Source: Flavobacteriia bacterium (GTDB lineage: Bacteria > Bacteroidota > Bacteroidia > Flavobacteriales_D > Crocinitomicaceae). From it: a stretch of 64,000 nucleotides of DNA. Under the pieces are notes generated by a model that was not told the DNA's origin, ran no database searches, and saw only the letters and a list, made by a program, of their open reading frames with translations. Location of the stretch: NCBI GenBank assembly GCA_947446925.1, contig CANFHU010000008.1, positions 52,220 to 116,219 of the forward strand, given 5' to 3'. The translations under genes were made by a program, and so were the position numbers. Numbering within the stretch: position 1 is the first letter of the stretch; each line of letters begins with the position of its first letter. This document shows, one piece after another, positions 36,925 through 45,576 of the stretch.

Positions 36925-37632
36925 ATGTTAAAAGTAATTAGTACATTTTTTTTAGCGGGATTCCTGTTAGTGAGTTGTTCGATTGGACAAGGTTCAACAA
37001 AAACCGATTTGAGTCCATCTGAATTTTCAAAACAATTAACAGAAACAGAAAATCCAACGATTTTGGATGTGCGAACGCCTGGTGAATTTGGGGAAGGACA
37101 CATTCAAAACGCTTTGAATTTTGATTGGAATGGTGCAAGTTTCGATGCACAAGTTTCAAAATTAGATAAAAACAAAACTGTTTTTGTGTATTGTTTAAGT
37201 GGAGGAAGAAGTGGTTCAGCAGCAAGTCAATTACGTTCTAATGGATTTAAAAATGTGTTAGAATTAGATGGAGGTATGATGGCTTGGAGAAGTGCTGGTT
37301 TACCTGAAACAACAGATTCGAAAGTAATTAAACGTACAGGGATGACAACTTCGGAATTCGAGAAACTACTTCAAACAGAAAAGGTTGTATTAGTCGATTT
37401 TTATGCTGAGTGGTGTGGACCATGTAAAAAAATGAAACCATCTATTTTGGCTATTGAAAATGAAATGGCTTCCAACGTAAAGGTTATTCGTATTGATGTA
37501 GATAAAAATACGGAACTCGTAAAATCTTTTGGGATTTTGGAGATACCAATACTACGTGTTTACAAACAAGGGAAAATAACCTGGGAACAAAAGGGTTTCG
37601 TGGATAAAGAGGAGATAAAAAAGAATTTATAA
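36925..37632 (+). CDS. rhodanese-thioredoxin fusion lipoprotein
   Basis: 235 residues. MLKVISTFFLAGFLLVSC (1-18) is a lipoprotein signal peptide with lipidated Cys18, so the rest is in the periplasm. The first domain is a rhodanese (ILDVRTPGEF, then VYCLSGGRSGSAA with Cys90), the second a thioredoxin fold with AEWCGPCKK (Cys164, Cys167). The order suggests that a sulfur atom bound to the rhodanese is released by the thioredoxin dithiol on the same protein. The start is the ATG after the previous gene; a longer frame is excluded by the lipobox. Confidence 0.9.
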   Translation: MLKVISTFFLAGFLLVSCSIGQGSTKTDLSPSEFSKQLTETENPTILDVRTPGEFGEGHIQNALNFDWNGASFDAQVSKLDKNKTVFVYCLSGGRSGSAASQLRSNGFKNVLELDGGMMAWRSAGLPETTDSKVIKRTGMTTSEFEKLLQTEKVVLVDFYAEWCGPCKKMKPSILAIENEMASNVKVIRIDVDKNTELVKSFGILEIPILRVYKQGKITWEQKGFVDKEEIKKNL

Positions 37633-37683
37633 TTTATAAATTGCTCCTAATCCAATAAACAATATTCATTTCAATTTTTAGCG

Positions 37684-37721
37684 AATCATTAAGCCAAGTT
37701 TTTTGACTTGGCTTAATGATT
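37684..37721. terminator. bidirectional terminator with a perfect 16-bp stem
   Basis: AATCATTAAGCCAAGT (37684-37699) and its exact complement (37706-37721) are separated by a 6-base loop, TTTTTG. It lies between the convergent rhodanese-thioredoxin and acyltransferase genes. It is A-rich on one side and T-rich on the other, so it can end both transcripts, though the T tract is short. Confidence 0.75.
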
Positions 37722-37754
37722 TAAAATCAATTGCGAAACAATGTAATTAATGCG

Positions 37755-38900
37755 TTATTTGGGTTTATATTTTAAGAAAAGGTTCTCGAAAAAATGTTTT
37801 GAGATTGCAGCCAATAGTATTGTAAAAACAAGAACAACAGTATAATATAAAACTTGGTCCCAAGGTGAGTTCATGTGTATAAGATATTTTTTTAGAAAAT
37901 GAATTGTACCAAAAACTACAAGCATGTGGTACATATAAATACCATATGAAATTTCACCAAGATATCCTAAATACTTATTTTTCAATTTAATAATACTGCT
38001 TTCTACGGAGGATATACAAATAATAACATAAAGAAATAGAAAGTCTACTAATAGTGGAGAAAGTATGGGTGATTTGAAAATAGTATTCCAAACAAGGTTA
38101 TCTATATTAGAATGAAAAATTAAATACACAATAAGTGATACAAAAAGAATTATTTGAATTGGTATTTTAAAAAGAAAGTTTCTATTTAACAAATTTCCTT
38201 TTGTGTATAAAAAATATGCTCCAAGACCTCCAATAGCCATTGCTTCAAATTTGAAGATATTAACAATATAATTAAACAATTCATTTTGAATAACTAGAAG
38301 TCCCAAAAGATTTAAAATTATTTTTATGAAAATAATAGATATAAGCAAGTTTAAGATTTTGTTTTTATTCAATTTAAAAAGGGGAGCCCAAATCAAATAA
38401 AACACTTCTTCTACACCTATCGACCAAAGCGGTTCTAAAAAATGGTGACCAAAATAGAATGTTACTAAACATGGTAAAAAAAACACGAAATAATACCATG
38501 TATCTGTAAGATTATAAGGCATTTCGTAGTTTATATGTAAAAGTGAGAAAGCAAACGGCAATCCAATTGTACCGATAATTACCAATAAAAAGTACAAAGG
38601 CCAAATTCTTAGTATTCGTTTGAAATAAAATGTCTTAATATTTATTTTTCCAGTATTATTTTTTTCTTTTAATAGTAAATAAGTAATTAGAAATCCGCTA
38701 AGTACAAAGAAAAAAGTAACTGCATTACCTCCATTTCTAAATAAACTAAGCCATTCTAAATTATTTAGTTCATTTTTACTTTTAATGGTTTCGCTATGGT
38801 GCATGACAACAAATAACGCTGCAATAAATCGGAGTGAATTTAATCCATTAAAAATTGAAATATTTTTAAAGTCTACTATTTTACTTTTTTCAGTCTGCAT
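37755..38900 (-). CDS. acyltransferase 3 family (OafA/YrhL-like) membrane protein
   Basis: A 381-residue protein with about ten membrane segments. LNSLRFIAALFVVMHHSE (20-37) is the signature of the family (catalytic His), followed by RNGGNAVTFFFVLSGFLIT and LWSIGVEEVFYLI. It probably O-acetylates or otherwise acylates a sugar of the cell surface from the cytoplasmic side. It is unusually AT-rich and Ile/Asn-rich compared with its neighbours, as is the glycan locus, so it may be horizontally acquired. Its role in glycan modification is inferred from the family. Confidence 0.85.
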   Translation of the reverse strand: MQTEKSKIVDFKNISIFNGLNSLRFIAALFVVMHHSETIKSKNELNNLEWLSLFRNGGNAVTFFFVLSGFLITYLLLKEKNNTGKINIKTFYFKRILRIWPLYFLLVIIGTIGLPFAFSLLHINYEMPYNLTDTWYYFVFFLPCLVTFYFGHHFLEPLWSIGVEEVFYLIWAPLFKLNKNKILNLLISIIFIKIILNLLGLLVIQNELFNYIVNIFKFEAMAIGGLGAYFLYTKGNLLNRNFLFKIPIQIILFVSLIVYLIFHSNIDNLVWNTIFKSPILSPLLVDFLFLYVIICISSVESSIIKLKNKYLGYLGEISYGIYMYHMLVVFGTIHFLKKYLIHMNSPWDQVLYYTVVLVFTILLAAISKHFFENLFLKYKPK

Positions 38901-39079
38901 TTGCTGGAAGATAATGTTCTATGCAATGATAATGGGCGTCAATGAAAAGTTTTCCCAATTATCTCATGCAAGATTAATTTTCAAATGTAGTAAATATTTG
39001 TTTCCATTACCTTTAATTAGATATACACAGTATTTTCAAATCAAAATGAAACAAAAGAAGTAAATCGAGTTTACATGTT

Positions 39080-39841
39080 TCAAAACTTCTCAATCGCACC
39101 TAAACCAAAAAGTGCATAGTCGTATTTTGCGGGATCTTTTGGGTCAAAACTACGCAAATGACCCATTAATTCTTCTAACGCCTTGCCGTCTGTTTGGGTT
39201 CTGGTAATTAAACCTAACTTTCTGGAAATGTTTGCTGTATGTACGTCTAGTGGTATCGATAATTCACTTGCTGATATTCTATTCCAGATTCCAAAATCTA
39301 CTTTGTTTGCATCTTCTCGGATCATCCAACGTAGATACATTTGAATTCTTTTCGCTGCGGAACCTTTTTCTGGATTCGAAAGGTGTTTTTCCGAACGAGA
39401 TTCGTGTGGTGTTTCTAAAAATCGTTTTCTAAACTGTATAATTCTCCCTGCCGTTCCAAATACGGTGGGATGTTGGGAGAATGCTTTTTCCATCCCTTCG
39501 TTTTGGTAAATGTTTTGAAGTGCGCGAAAGAAAAAATCTAAGTCAATGGTGTTAAATGTTCTGTGCACAAAGCTTATAGTCTCTAATTTATCCGAATTAT
39601 AATTCATTACGAACTCATACGGATCATTTCCCATGATTTGAACGAGTTTTTTTGCGCTGGTGATAATGGATCTCCGATTTCCCCATGCAATGGTAGCTAC
39701 TAAAAAACCAACGATTTCGATATCCTCCTTATTGGTAAATTGATGTACAATTGAAATGGGGTCGTCTGCAATAAAATTAGAAGTGTTGAATTCTTCGACT
39801 TTACGGTCTAAAAATTCTTTTAATTCTTTTGAGTCTAACAT
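39080..39841 (-). CDS. TIGR02757 family protein
   Basis: 253 residues from the ATG; a TTG two codons earlier is not preferred. The sequence IVGFLVATIAWGNRRSII and IFGIWNRISASELSIPLDVH match TIGR02757, a conserved single-domain family of Bacteroidota and other bacteria whose function is not known to me. An alternative name is DUF2400. It may be related to DNA-binding helix-hairpin-helix proteins; I see no catalytic motif. It lies 26 bases after the LolD-like ATPase gene and is likely co-transcribed with it. Confidence 0.78.
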   Translation of the reverse strand: MLDSKELKEFLDRKVEEFNTSNFIADDPISIVHQFTNKEDIEIVGFLVATIAWGNRRSIITSAKKLVQIMGNDPYEFVMNYNSDKLETISFVHRTFNTIDLDFFFRALQNIYQNEGMEKAFSQHPTVFGTAGRIIQFRKRFLETPHESRSEKHLSNPEKGSAAKRIQMYLRWMIREDANKVDFGIWNRISASELSIPLDVHTANISRKLGLITRTQTDGKALEELMGHLRSFDPKDPAKYDYALFGLGAIEKF

Positions 39842-39867
39842 CTTCAAATCAACTAATTTTCAAATTT

Positions 39868-40521
39868 TCAAATTGAAAATTGTCCGTCTTTCATTACTAA
39901 CTTTCGATCCGTCATATTCGCTAACAGTTCGTTATGCGTAACAATGACAAACGTTTGATTAAAACGATCACGTAGATCAAAAAATAATCGGTGTAATTCT
40001 TCGGAATTTTTAGAATCTAAATTACCAGATGGTTCATCTGCAAAAATTACTTTCGGTCGGTTTATTAAGGAACGAGCAACAGCAATACGTTGTTGTTCAC
40101 CACCTGAGAGCTCCGAAGGTTTATGTTCTGCTCGGTGTTGAACTCCCAGTAATTCAAAAATTTCTAGTGCGTTTTTTTTTGCTTCAGCAACAGATGTACC
40201 TTTTATAAGGGCAGGTAATATTGTATTTTCTATAGCTGTAAATTCCGGTAATAACTGATGAAACTGAAATATAAATCCAATATGTTGGTTACGAAAAGCG
40301 GCTAACTTCTTTTGTGAAAGTTGAAAAGGATTTATACCGTCAATGGTTAATATTCCATTTTGTGGCGTTTCTAAAGTTCCTAATATCTGTAAAAGCGTGG
40401 TTTTTCCAGCACCAGAGGAACCAACAATCGAAACTATTTCACCTTGTTGTACAGTTAAGTCTACGCCATTTAAAACACGTAAATCACCATAGTGGTGTGA
40501 AATTCCTCGAGCAACTAACAT
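39868..40521 (-). CDS. ABC transporter ATP-binding protein, LolD-like
   Basis: A 217-residue ATPase: Walker [10 protein letters not shown] (34-42), Q-loop in [15 protein letters not shown], signature [15 protein letters not shown] (about 138-152), Walker [13 protein letters not shown] and the His switch VTHNE. SGNLD and the length are typical of the MacB/LolD/FtsE group that powers lipoprotein release or related export. No permease gene is adjacent. It starts on the stop codon of ribBA (TAATG). Confidence 0.9.
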   Translation of the reverse strand: MLVARGISHHYGDLRVLNGVDLTVQQGEIVSIVGSSGAGKTTLLQILGTLETPQNGILTIDGINPFQLSQKKLAAFRNQHIGFIFQFHQLLPEFTAIENTILPALIKGTSVAEAKKNALEIFELLGVQHRAEHKPSELSGGEQQRIAVARSLINRPKVIFADEPSGNLDSKNSEELHRLFFDLRDRFNQTFVIVTHNELLANMTDRKLVMKDGQFSI

Positions 40522-41738
40522 TATTTACCACGCATTATTAAGGAATGTCCCATTTTATCGCGTTTTGTACGTAAATAGGATTCGTTATGAATGTTACTTT
40601 CAATTTCAATAGCAACATTTTCAACGATTTCTAAACCATATCCAACTAAGCCAGTTCTTTTTGTTGGGTTATTGGATAGCAAACGCATTTTATTTACCCC
40701 TAATTGACGTAGTATTTGTGCACCGATTCCATAATCACGTTCATCTCCTTTGAAGCCTAATTGTAAATTAGCTTCCACAGTATCTAAACCTTCTTCTTGC
40801 AATTTGTATGCTTTCAATTTATTAATCAAACCGATGCCACGACCTTCTTGATTCATATACACAATGACACCTTTTCCTTCTTTTTCAATTAGTTCCATTG
40901 CTTTTTCTAATTGTGGTCCACAATCACATCGGCAAGAACCGAAAACGTCTCCAGTAATACAGGAAGAGTGAACACGTACAAGAATTGCTTCATCTTCTTT
41001 CCAAGTTCCTTTCACCAAAGCCAAATGTTCTTGTTTGGAGTTTTTTACTTGAAAAGCATGTAGTCTAAAGTCACCAGCTTCGGTAGGCATTTCTACCGAA
41101 ACAACTTCATCGATTAGCGTATCATGTTTTAAACGATACTCGATCAAATCAGCAATAGAAATTATTTTAAGATCAAATTTTTCGGCAATTACAAGTAATT
41201 CAGGCAAACGTGCCATCGTACCATCCTCATTTAAGATTTCGACGATAATTCCAGCAGGTTCAAATCCAGCTAATTTAGCCAGGTCAATCGCTGCTTCGGT
41301 GTGTCCAGCACGACGTAAAACACCTTCTTTTTTAGCACGTAAGGGGAAAATATGTCCAGGTTTACCTAAGTCGTTTGGGTCCAGTTTTGGATCGATTAAA
41401 GCAAGGATTGTTTTTGCTCTATCTTGTGCGGAAATTCCTGTTGTACATCCATGTCCATTTAAATCTACGGATACGGTAAAAGGAGTTTCGTAAGCAGCTG
41501 AATTTGTTTGAACCATTAAGTTTAGACCAATTTCATCACATCGATCTTCTACCAAAGGAGCACAAATTAAACCACGACCATGCGTTGCCATAAAATTTAT
41601 TAACTCCGGAGTGGCGTTACGAGCTGCAGTTAAAAAGTCACCTTCGTTCTCTCTATCTTCATCATCGACAACAATGATTACTTTACCCGCTTTGATATCT
41701 TCAATTGCTTCTTCTATGGTATTCAGTGCTTTAGCCAT
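40521..41738 (-). CDS. ribBA: bifunctional 3,4-dihydroxy-2-butanone-4-phosphate synthase / GTP cyclohydrolase II
   Basis: Supplies both starting branches of riboflavin synthesis. The N-terminal RibB domain (1 to about 205) has [13 protein letters not shown] with the essential acidic residues and [12 protein letters not shown]; the C-terminal RibA domain (about 206-405) has [20 protein letters not shown], the three zinc cysteines, and [11 protein letters not shown] with the GTP site. The protein is intact. It is divergent from the XRE-S24 gene. No FMN riboswitch was recognised upstream; the leader is short. Confidence 0.95.
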   Translation of the reverse strand: MAKALNTIEEAIEDIKAGKVIIVVDDEDRENEGDFLTAARNATPELINFMATHGRGLICAPLVEDRCDEIGLNLMVQTNSAAYETPFTVSVDLNGHGCTTGISAQDRAKTILALIDPKLDPNDLGKPGHIFPLRAKKEGVLRRAGHTEAAIDLAKLAGFEPAGIIVEILNEDGTMARLPELLVIAEKFDLKIISIADLIEYRLKHDTLIDEVVSVEMPTEAGDFRLHAFQVKNSKQEHLALVKGTWKEDEAILVRVHSSCITGDVFGSCRCDCGPQLEKAMELIEKEGKGVIVYMNQEGRGIGLINKLKAYKLQEEGLDTVEANLQLGFKGDERDYGIGAQILRQLGVNKMRLLSNNPTKRTGLVGYGLEIVENVAIEIESNIHNESYLRTKRDKMGHSLIMRGK

Positions 41739-41751
41739 CTTGTATAATTTG

Positions 41752-41764
41752 TGACGTAAATTTA
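41752..41764 (-). promoter_or_regulatory. putative ribBA promoter/operator with shared 13-mer
   Basis: On the minus strand the sequence TAAATTTACGTCA reads towards ribBA, and the surrounding CGTAAATTTACG (41755-41766) is a perfect palindrome. The same 13 bases occur in plus orientation at 41819-41831 upstream of the divergent regulator gene. TAAATTTA differs from the TAnnTTTG consensus in the last base. Confidence 0.4.
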
Positions 41765-41818
41765 CGCAATTTTTTTCTGATTTTTTTTTGTTTTTTTTTG
41801 TGAAATGAAATATTTGAT

Positions 41819-41831
41819 TAAATTTACGTCA
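41819..41831 (+). promoter_or_regulatory. putative promoter of the XRE-S24 gene with shared 13-mer
   Basis: TAAATTTACGTCA lies 23 bases before the ATG at 41854 and is an exact copy of the element facing ribBA. It may be a promoter, an operator for the regulator, or both. Confidence 0.4.
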
Positions 41832-41853
41832 ATAACGTTTAAATAATAATCAA

Positions 41854-42654
41854 ATGATCGGTCATAATATCAAAATGCTTCGTAAAAGAAAAGGGAAATC
41901 ACAAGAAGAAGTATCGGGAGAACTTGGTTTAACTCGTTCAAGTTATAGTGGTTATGAAAATGGAGTGGCTGAACCAAGTGTGGAAACATTGATTTTGGTT
42001 TGTGACTATTTTATGATAAGTCTGGATGTTTTATTACGAAAAGATTTCAGTAAATTGACGGAACGTGAATGGGAGGAAATTGACAAAGGAATTACAAAAG
42101 ATATAAAAGGTACTAATTTACGTGTATTAACCACAGTGGTAGATTCGGAAGATAACGAATTGATTGAAATGATTCCGATTAAAGCAAGTGCTGGATATAC
42201 CTCTGGTTATGCAGATGCAGATTACCTAAAAGCCTTACCTACATTTAATTTACCGTTTCTATCTAAAGAAAAAAAGTACCGTTCTTTTCCAATCCAAGGG
42301 GATAGTATGCCTCCTGTAAGTGAAGGTTCACATGTGGTCGCTGAGTTTATCCAAAATTGGACTTCCATCAAAAATGGTACTCCTTGTATTATCGTGACAA
42401 AAGATGATGGAATTGTGTTCAAAATCGTTTATAACCATATTAACGACAATCAATCGCTACAATTGTGTTCTACGAATCCATTTTACAAACCGTATTTTAT
42501 TCACGTAAATAAAGTGATTGAAGTATGGAAATTTGTGAATTACATTGCTTCCGATTTGCCAGATTTACGTTTTGATGACAATCAATTACGCAAATCTTTG
42601 GTAGATTTGCAAAAAGAAGTTTCAGAAATCAAAAATGTATTGATGCGAAACTAA
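41854..42654 (+). CDS. XRE-type regulator with C-terminal S24 (LexA-like) peptidase fold
   Basis: 266 residues. An N-terminal HTH (about 4-60) has RKGKSQEEVSGELGLTRSSY and is followed by a linker and a LexA/CI-like domain with GDSMPPVSEGS (about 149-159), where Ser151 would be the nucleophile position, and a later IVFKIVY with a Lys at the place of the catalytic base. This form usually regulates stress or phage genes and can be released by self-cleavage; the site of cleavage (Ala-Gly) could be SAGYTSGYA. It is followed 13 bases later by a MarR gene. Confidence 0.82.
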   Translation: MIGHNIKMLRKRKGKSQEEVSGELGLTRSSYSGYENGVAEPSVETLILVCDYFMISLDVLLRKDFSKLTEREWEEIDKGITKDIKGTNLRVLTTVVDSEDNELIEMIPIKASAGYTSGYADADYLKALPTFNLPFLSKEKKYRSFPIQGDSMPPVSEGSHVVAEFIQNWTSIKNGTPCIIVTKDDGIVFKIVYNHINDNQSLQLCSTNPFYKPYFIHVNKVIEVWKFVNYIASDLPDLRFDDNQLRKSLVDLQKEVSEIKNVLMRN

Positions 42655-42667
42655 TAAACCCTATTCT

Positions 42668-43111
42668 ATGGAAATTGGTAAAGAAATCAATACGACATTT
42701 GCCTCTTCAAACATTAAAGCGCTTGTAAATATTCGGTATACGAACAATTGGATGGCGAGTTTACAAAATAAATACATGGCGCGGCATGATTTAAGTATGC
42801 CACAATTTAATATACTGCGAATTTTACGAGGGGCTAAGAAAAAACTAAACGTAAATACCGTTAAAGATCGTATGATTGAAAAGTCACCCAATACCACGCG
42901 ACTTATGGATAAATTGTGTGATAAAAAATTAATCGAACGTATACGCAACGAAAAAGATAAACGAATTATTGAGGTTGTAATTACCAAGAAAGGACTCGAT
43001 TTATTAGATACCATCGATGTTGATTTCGAAAAAGAATTAATGTTTGTCAATAACCTAACAGAGGAAGAATCGGAATTACTTAGTAATTTATTGGATAAAA
43101 TTAGAAGTTAA
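42668..43111 (+). CDS. MarR family transcriptional regulator
   Basis: 147 residues with the MarR winged-helix layout: LSMPQFNILRILRGAKKKLNVNTVKDRM (about 40-67) and SPNTTRLMDKLCDKKLIERI with the wing RNEKDKRIIEVVITKKG. It should act as a dimer that binds a small-molecule-responsive operator. It shares an operon with the XRE-S24 gene and is followed by the large leader of the glutamine synthetase gene; a role there is possible but not shown. Confidence 0.88.
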   Translation: MEIGKEINTTFASSNIKALVNIRYTNNWMASLQNKYMARHDLSMPQFNILRILRGAKKKLNVNTVKDRMIEKSPNTTRLMDKLCDKKLIERIRNEKDKRIIEVVITKKGLDLLDTIDVDFEKELMFVNNLTEEESELLSNLLDKIRS

Positions 43112-43190
43112 TGCAAATTTCATGAAAAATTGAAATTAAGTTTATATTCATTTAAAAAATCAAATTTAATTCAACTTGCATTAAATTAAC

Positions 43191-43236
43191 AGGGGGTGTT
43201 TGAAAAATAAATATTGTTTTTTTTGAAATACCCCCT
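43191..43236 (+). promoter_or_regulatory. inverted repeat around the -33 region of the glutamine synthetase promoter
   Basis: AGGGGGT (43191-43197) and ACCCCCT (43230-43236) form a seven-base inverted repeat separated by 32 bases, with the -33 TTTG at 43222-43225 inside. The G and C runs stand out in very AT-rich DNA. It may be an operator or a hairpin. Confidence 0.4.
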
Positions 43237-43252
43237 AAAAAAAATACCTTTG
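43222..43252 (+). promoter_or_regulatory. Bacteroidota promoter of the glutamine synthetase gene
   Basis: TTTG at 43222-43225 and TACCTTTG at 43245-43252 are separated by 19 bases, a nearly ideal -33/-7 pair. Transcription should start about five bases later, giving a leader of about 15 nt. Confidence 0.65.
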
Positions 43253-43271
43253 TAGCGAAAAATTTAATTTT

Positions 43272-45461
43272 ATGGCTACAATTAGACAACAGGCGTATCA
43301 AGATGTATTAAACCGTAAGGCGAATCATTCGGATTACAATGGTAAAATCTCTTCTTTATTTGGTGAAAATGTATTTCATTTAGATGTAATGCGTGAATTT
43401 TTACCTGGAGATGCATACAAAAGCATGGTAGATGCAATCAACAGTGGTAATGGGGTACGTTTAGATCGTAAAATGGCGGATCAAGTTGCTTCAGCAATGA
43501 AAGATTGGGCTTTAACGAAAGGTGCTACACATTATACGCACTGGTTTCAACCATTAACTGGTTCTACAGCTGAAAAACATGATGCATTCTTTAAACCTGT
43601 TGGACCTGGAAGAGCGATAGAAAAATTTGATGGTGATTTATTGGTGCAACAAGAGCCAGATGCTTCTTCGTTCCCAAATGGTGGTATTCGTAACACCTTT
43701 GAAGCAAGAGGGTATACTGCTTGGGATCCATCTTCTCCAGCCTTTGTAATCGGTAAAACATTGTGTGTTCCTACGATTTTTATTTCCTACACAGGAGAAT
43801 CCTTAGATTTTAAAATGCCATTAATTAAGGCACTTCATGCTGTAGATGAAGCAGCGGTAGAAGTTTGCCAATATTTTGATAAAAACGTTGTAAAAGTAAA
43901 TGCAACTTTAGGTTGGGAGCAAGAATATTTCCTAATTGACAAAGCGTTCTACAATGCACGTCCAGATATCATGATGACTGGTAGAGCATTGTTCGGGCAT
44001 GCATCTGCGAAAGGTCAACAATTAGAAGACCATTATTTTGGTTCAATTCCAGAAAGAGTAGAGGCATTTATGCGTGACTTCGAACAAGAAGCGGTACGTC
44101 TAGGTATTCCTGTTACTACTCGTCACAATGAGGTAGCACCAAACCAATACGAATGTGCTCCAATTTTTGAAGAATGTAATTTAGCGAATGACCACAACTT
44201 ATTGTTGATGGATTTATTGGAGAAAATTGCAATCAACCACAATTTCCATATTTTATTACATGAAAAACCATTTTCAGGTGTAAACGGTTCTGGTAAACAC
44301 AACAACTGGTCTTTATCTACAAATACAGGGGTTAATTTGTTAGCACCTGGAAAAAATCCAAAATCTAACTTACAATTCTTAACGTTCTTTGTTAATACAA
44401 TTGCAGCAATCCATAATAACGCGGATTTATTGAGAGCATGTATCGTTTCAGCAAGTAATGACCACCGTTTAGGTGCAAACGAAGCGCCACCTGCAATAAT
44501 CTCTACGTTTATTGGTTCGCATTTATCTTCCATGTTAGATGAATTGGAGAAAAATGTGAAGTCTGGGAAAATGACACCGCAAGACAAAACAGAGTTGAAA
44601 CTAAATATTGGTAAAATTCCACAAATCATGTTGGATAATACCGATAGAAATAGAACTTCTCCTTTTGCTTTTACAGGAAATAAATTTGAGTTCAGAGCAG
44701 TAGGTTCATCTGCAAACTGTGCATCTGCAATGATTGTATTAAATACAATTATGGCTGACCAATTGATTCAATTCAAAAAAGATGTGGATGCTAGAATCAA
44801 TGCAGGTGATGCGAAAGATGAAGCAATTTTGAAAGAGTTACAAAAGTTAATTACACACTCTAAGAAAATTCGTTTTGAAGGAAATGGATATGGCGATGAG
44901 TGGGTGAAAGAAGCAGAAAAAAGAGGTTTAAATAACTTTAAAGATACACCACGTGCATTAGGTGTTTGGACAGAAAAGAAAACGATTGAAATGTTTGAGA
45001 AATTAAATGTTTTAACGGAAAGAGAGATTGAAGCGCGTAAAGACATCGATTTTGAAAATTATATACATAAAATTCAAATTGAGGCACGTTTAATAGGGGA
45101 GTTATCGCAAAACCAAATTATTCCAGCGGTAATTGAATACCAAAACAGATTAATTCAAAATGTACAAGGTTTGAATGCAATCCTTGGTTCGGATGCTAAA
45201 GCAGCTACGAAATCGCAAGTAGAATTGATTACAAAAATTTCAACACACTTGAATGCTTTAAAATCCTTGTGTGATACCATGCTGGAAGAAAGAAAGAAAG
45301 TAAACAAAATCGAGAATATCGAAGAAAAAGCAGTTGCTTATTGTGATAAAGTAAAAGTTTATTTTGACGAAATTCGTTACCATGCGGATAAATTAGAATT
45401 ATTAGTAGATGATGAATTATGGCCTTTGGCTAAGTTTAGAGAAATGCTTTTCACGAAGTAA
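43272..45461 (+). CDS. glnN: type III glutamine synthetase
   Basis: ATP-dependent synthesis of glutamine from glutamate and ammonia. The 729-residue length is that of GSIII, much longer than GSI/II. Family blocks are THYTHWFQPLTGSTAEKHD (about 93-111), RNTFEARGYTAWDPSSPAF, ATLGWEQEYFLID, NQYECAPIFEE and KHNNWSLST; they carry the catalytic Glu and metal ligands. GSIII works as a double-ring dodecamer. A strong promoter with an unusual G/C inverted repeat lies upstream, and a strong terminator follows the gene, so it is a monocistronic unit. Nitrogen control is likely. Confidence 0.95.
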   Translation: MATIRQQAYQDVLNRKANHSDYNGKISSLFGENVFHLDVMREFLPGDAYKSMVDAINSGNGVRLDRKMADQVASAMKDWALTKGATHYTHWFQPLTGSTAEKHDAFFKPVGPGRAIEKFDGDLLVQQEPDASSFPNGGIRNTFEARGYTAWDPSSPAFVIGKTLCVPTIFISYTGESLDFKMPLIKALHAVDEAAVEVCQYFDKNVVKVNATLGWEQEYFLIDKAFYNARPDIMMTGRALFGHASAKGQQLEDHYFGSIPERVEAFMRDFEQEAVRLGIPVTTRHNEVAPNQYECAPIFEECNLANDHNLLLMDLLEKIAINHNFHILLHEKPFSGVNGSGKHNNWSLSTNTGVNLLAPGKNPKSNLQFLTFFVNTIAAIHNNADLLRACIVSASNDHRLGANEAPPAIISTFIGSHLSSMLDELEKNVKSGKMTPQDKTELKLNIGKIPQIMLDNTDRNRTSPFAFTGNKFEFRAVGSSANCASAMIVLNTIMADQLIQFKKDVDARINAGDAKDEAILKELQKLITHSKKIRFEGNGYGDEWVKEAEKRGLNNFKDTPRALGVWTEKKTIEMFEKLNVLTEREIEARKDIDFENYIHKIQIEARLIGELSQNQIIPAVIEYQNRLIQNVQGLNAILGSDAKAATKSQVELITKISTHLNALKSLCDTMLEERKKVNKIENIEEKAVAYCDKVKVYFDEIRYHADKLELLVDDELWPLAKFREMLFTK

Positions 45462-45483
45462 TTAATTAATTGCACGAATCAAA

Positions 45484-45515
45484 AACGCGGTAGTATATCT
45501 ATCGCGTTTTTTTGT
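45484..45515 (+). terminator. intrinsic terminator after the glutamine synthetase gene
   Basis: AACGCGGTAG (45484-45493) and CTATCGCGTT (45499-45508) pair over a TATAT loop with one G-U pair and are followed by a run of T. This is a clear rho-independent terminator. Confidence 0.85.
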
Positions 45516-45576
45516 TAAATTCGATCCTAAATTTTGTGATTTCTAATCACGATGAAGCCATACAAGGCACTATATT

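Noticed and set aside
38785-39063. 92-codon plus-strand frame upstream of TIGR02757
   Set aside because: It is antisense to the start of the acyltransferase gene and continues into an AT-rich spacer; no family is recognised.
41739-41853. FMN riboswitch before ribBA
   Set aside because: The leader is only about 20 bases, with none of the conserved RFN element blocks.
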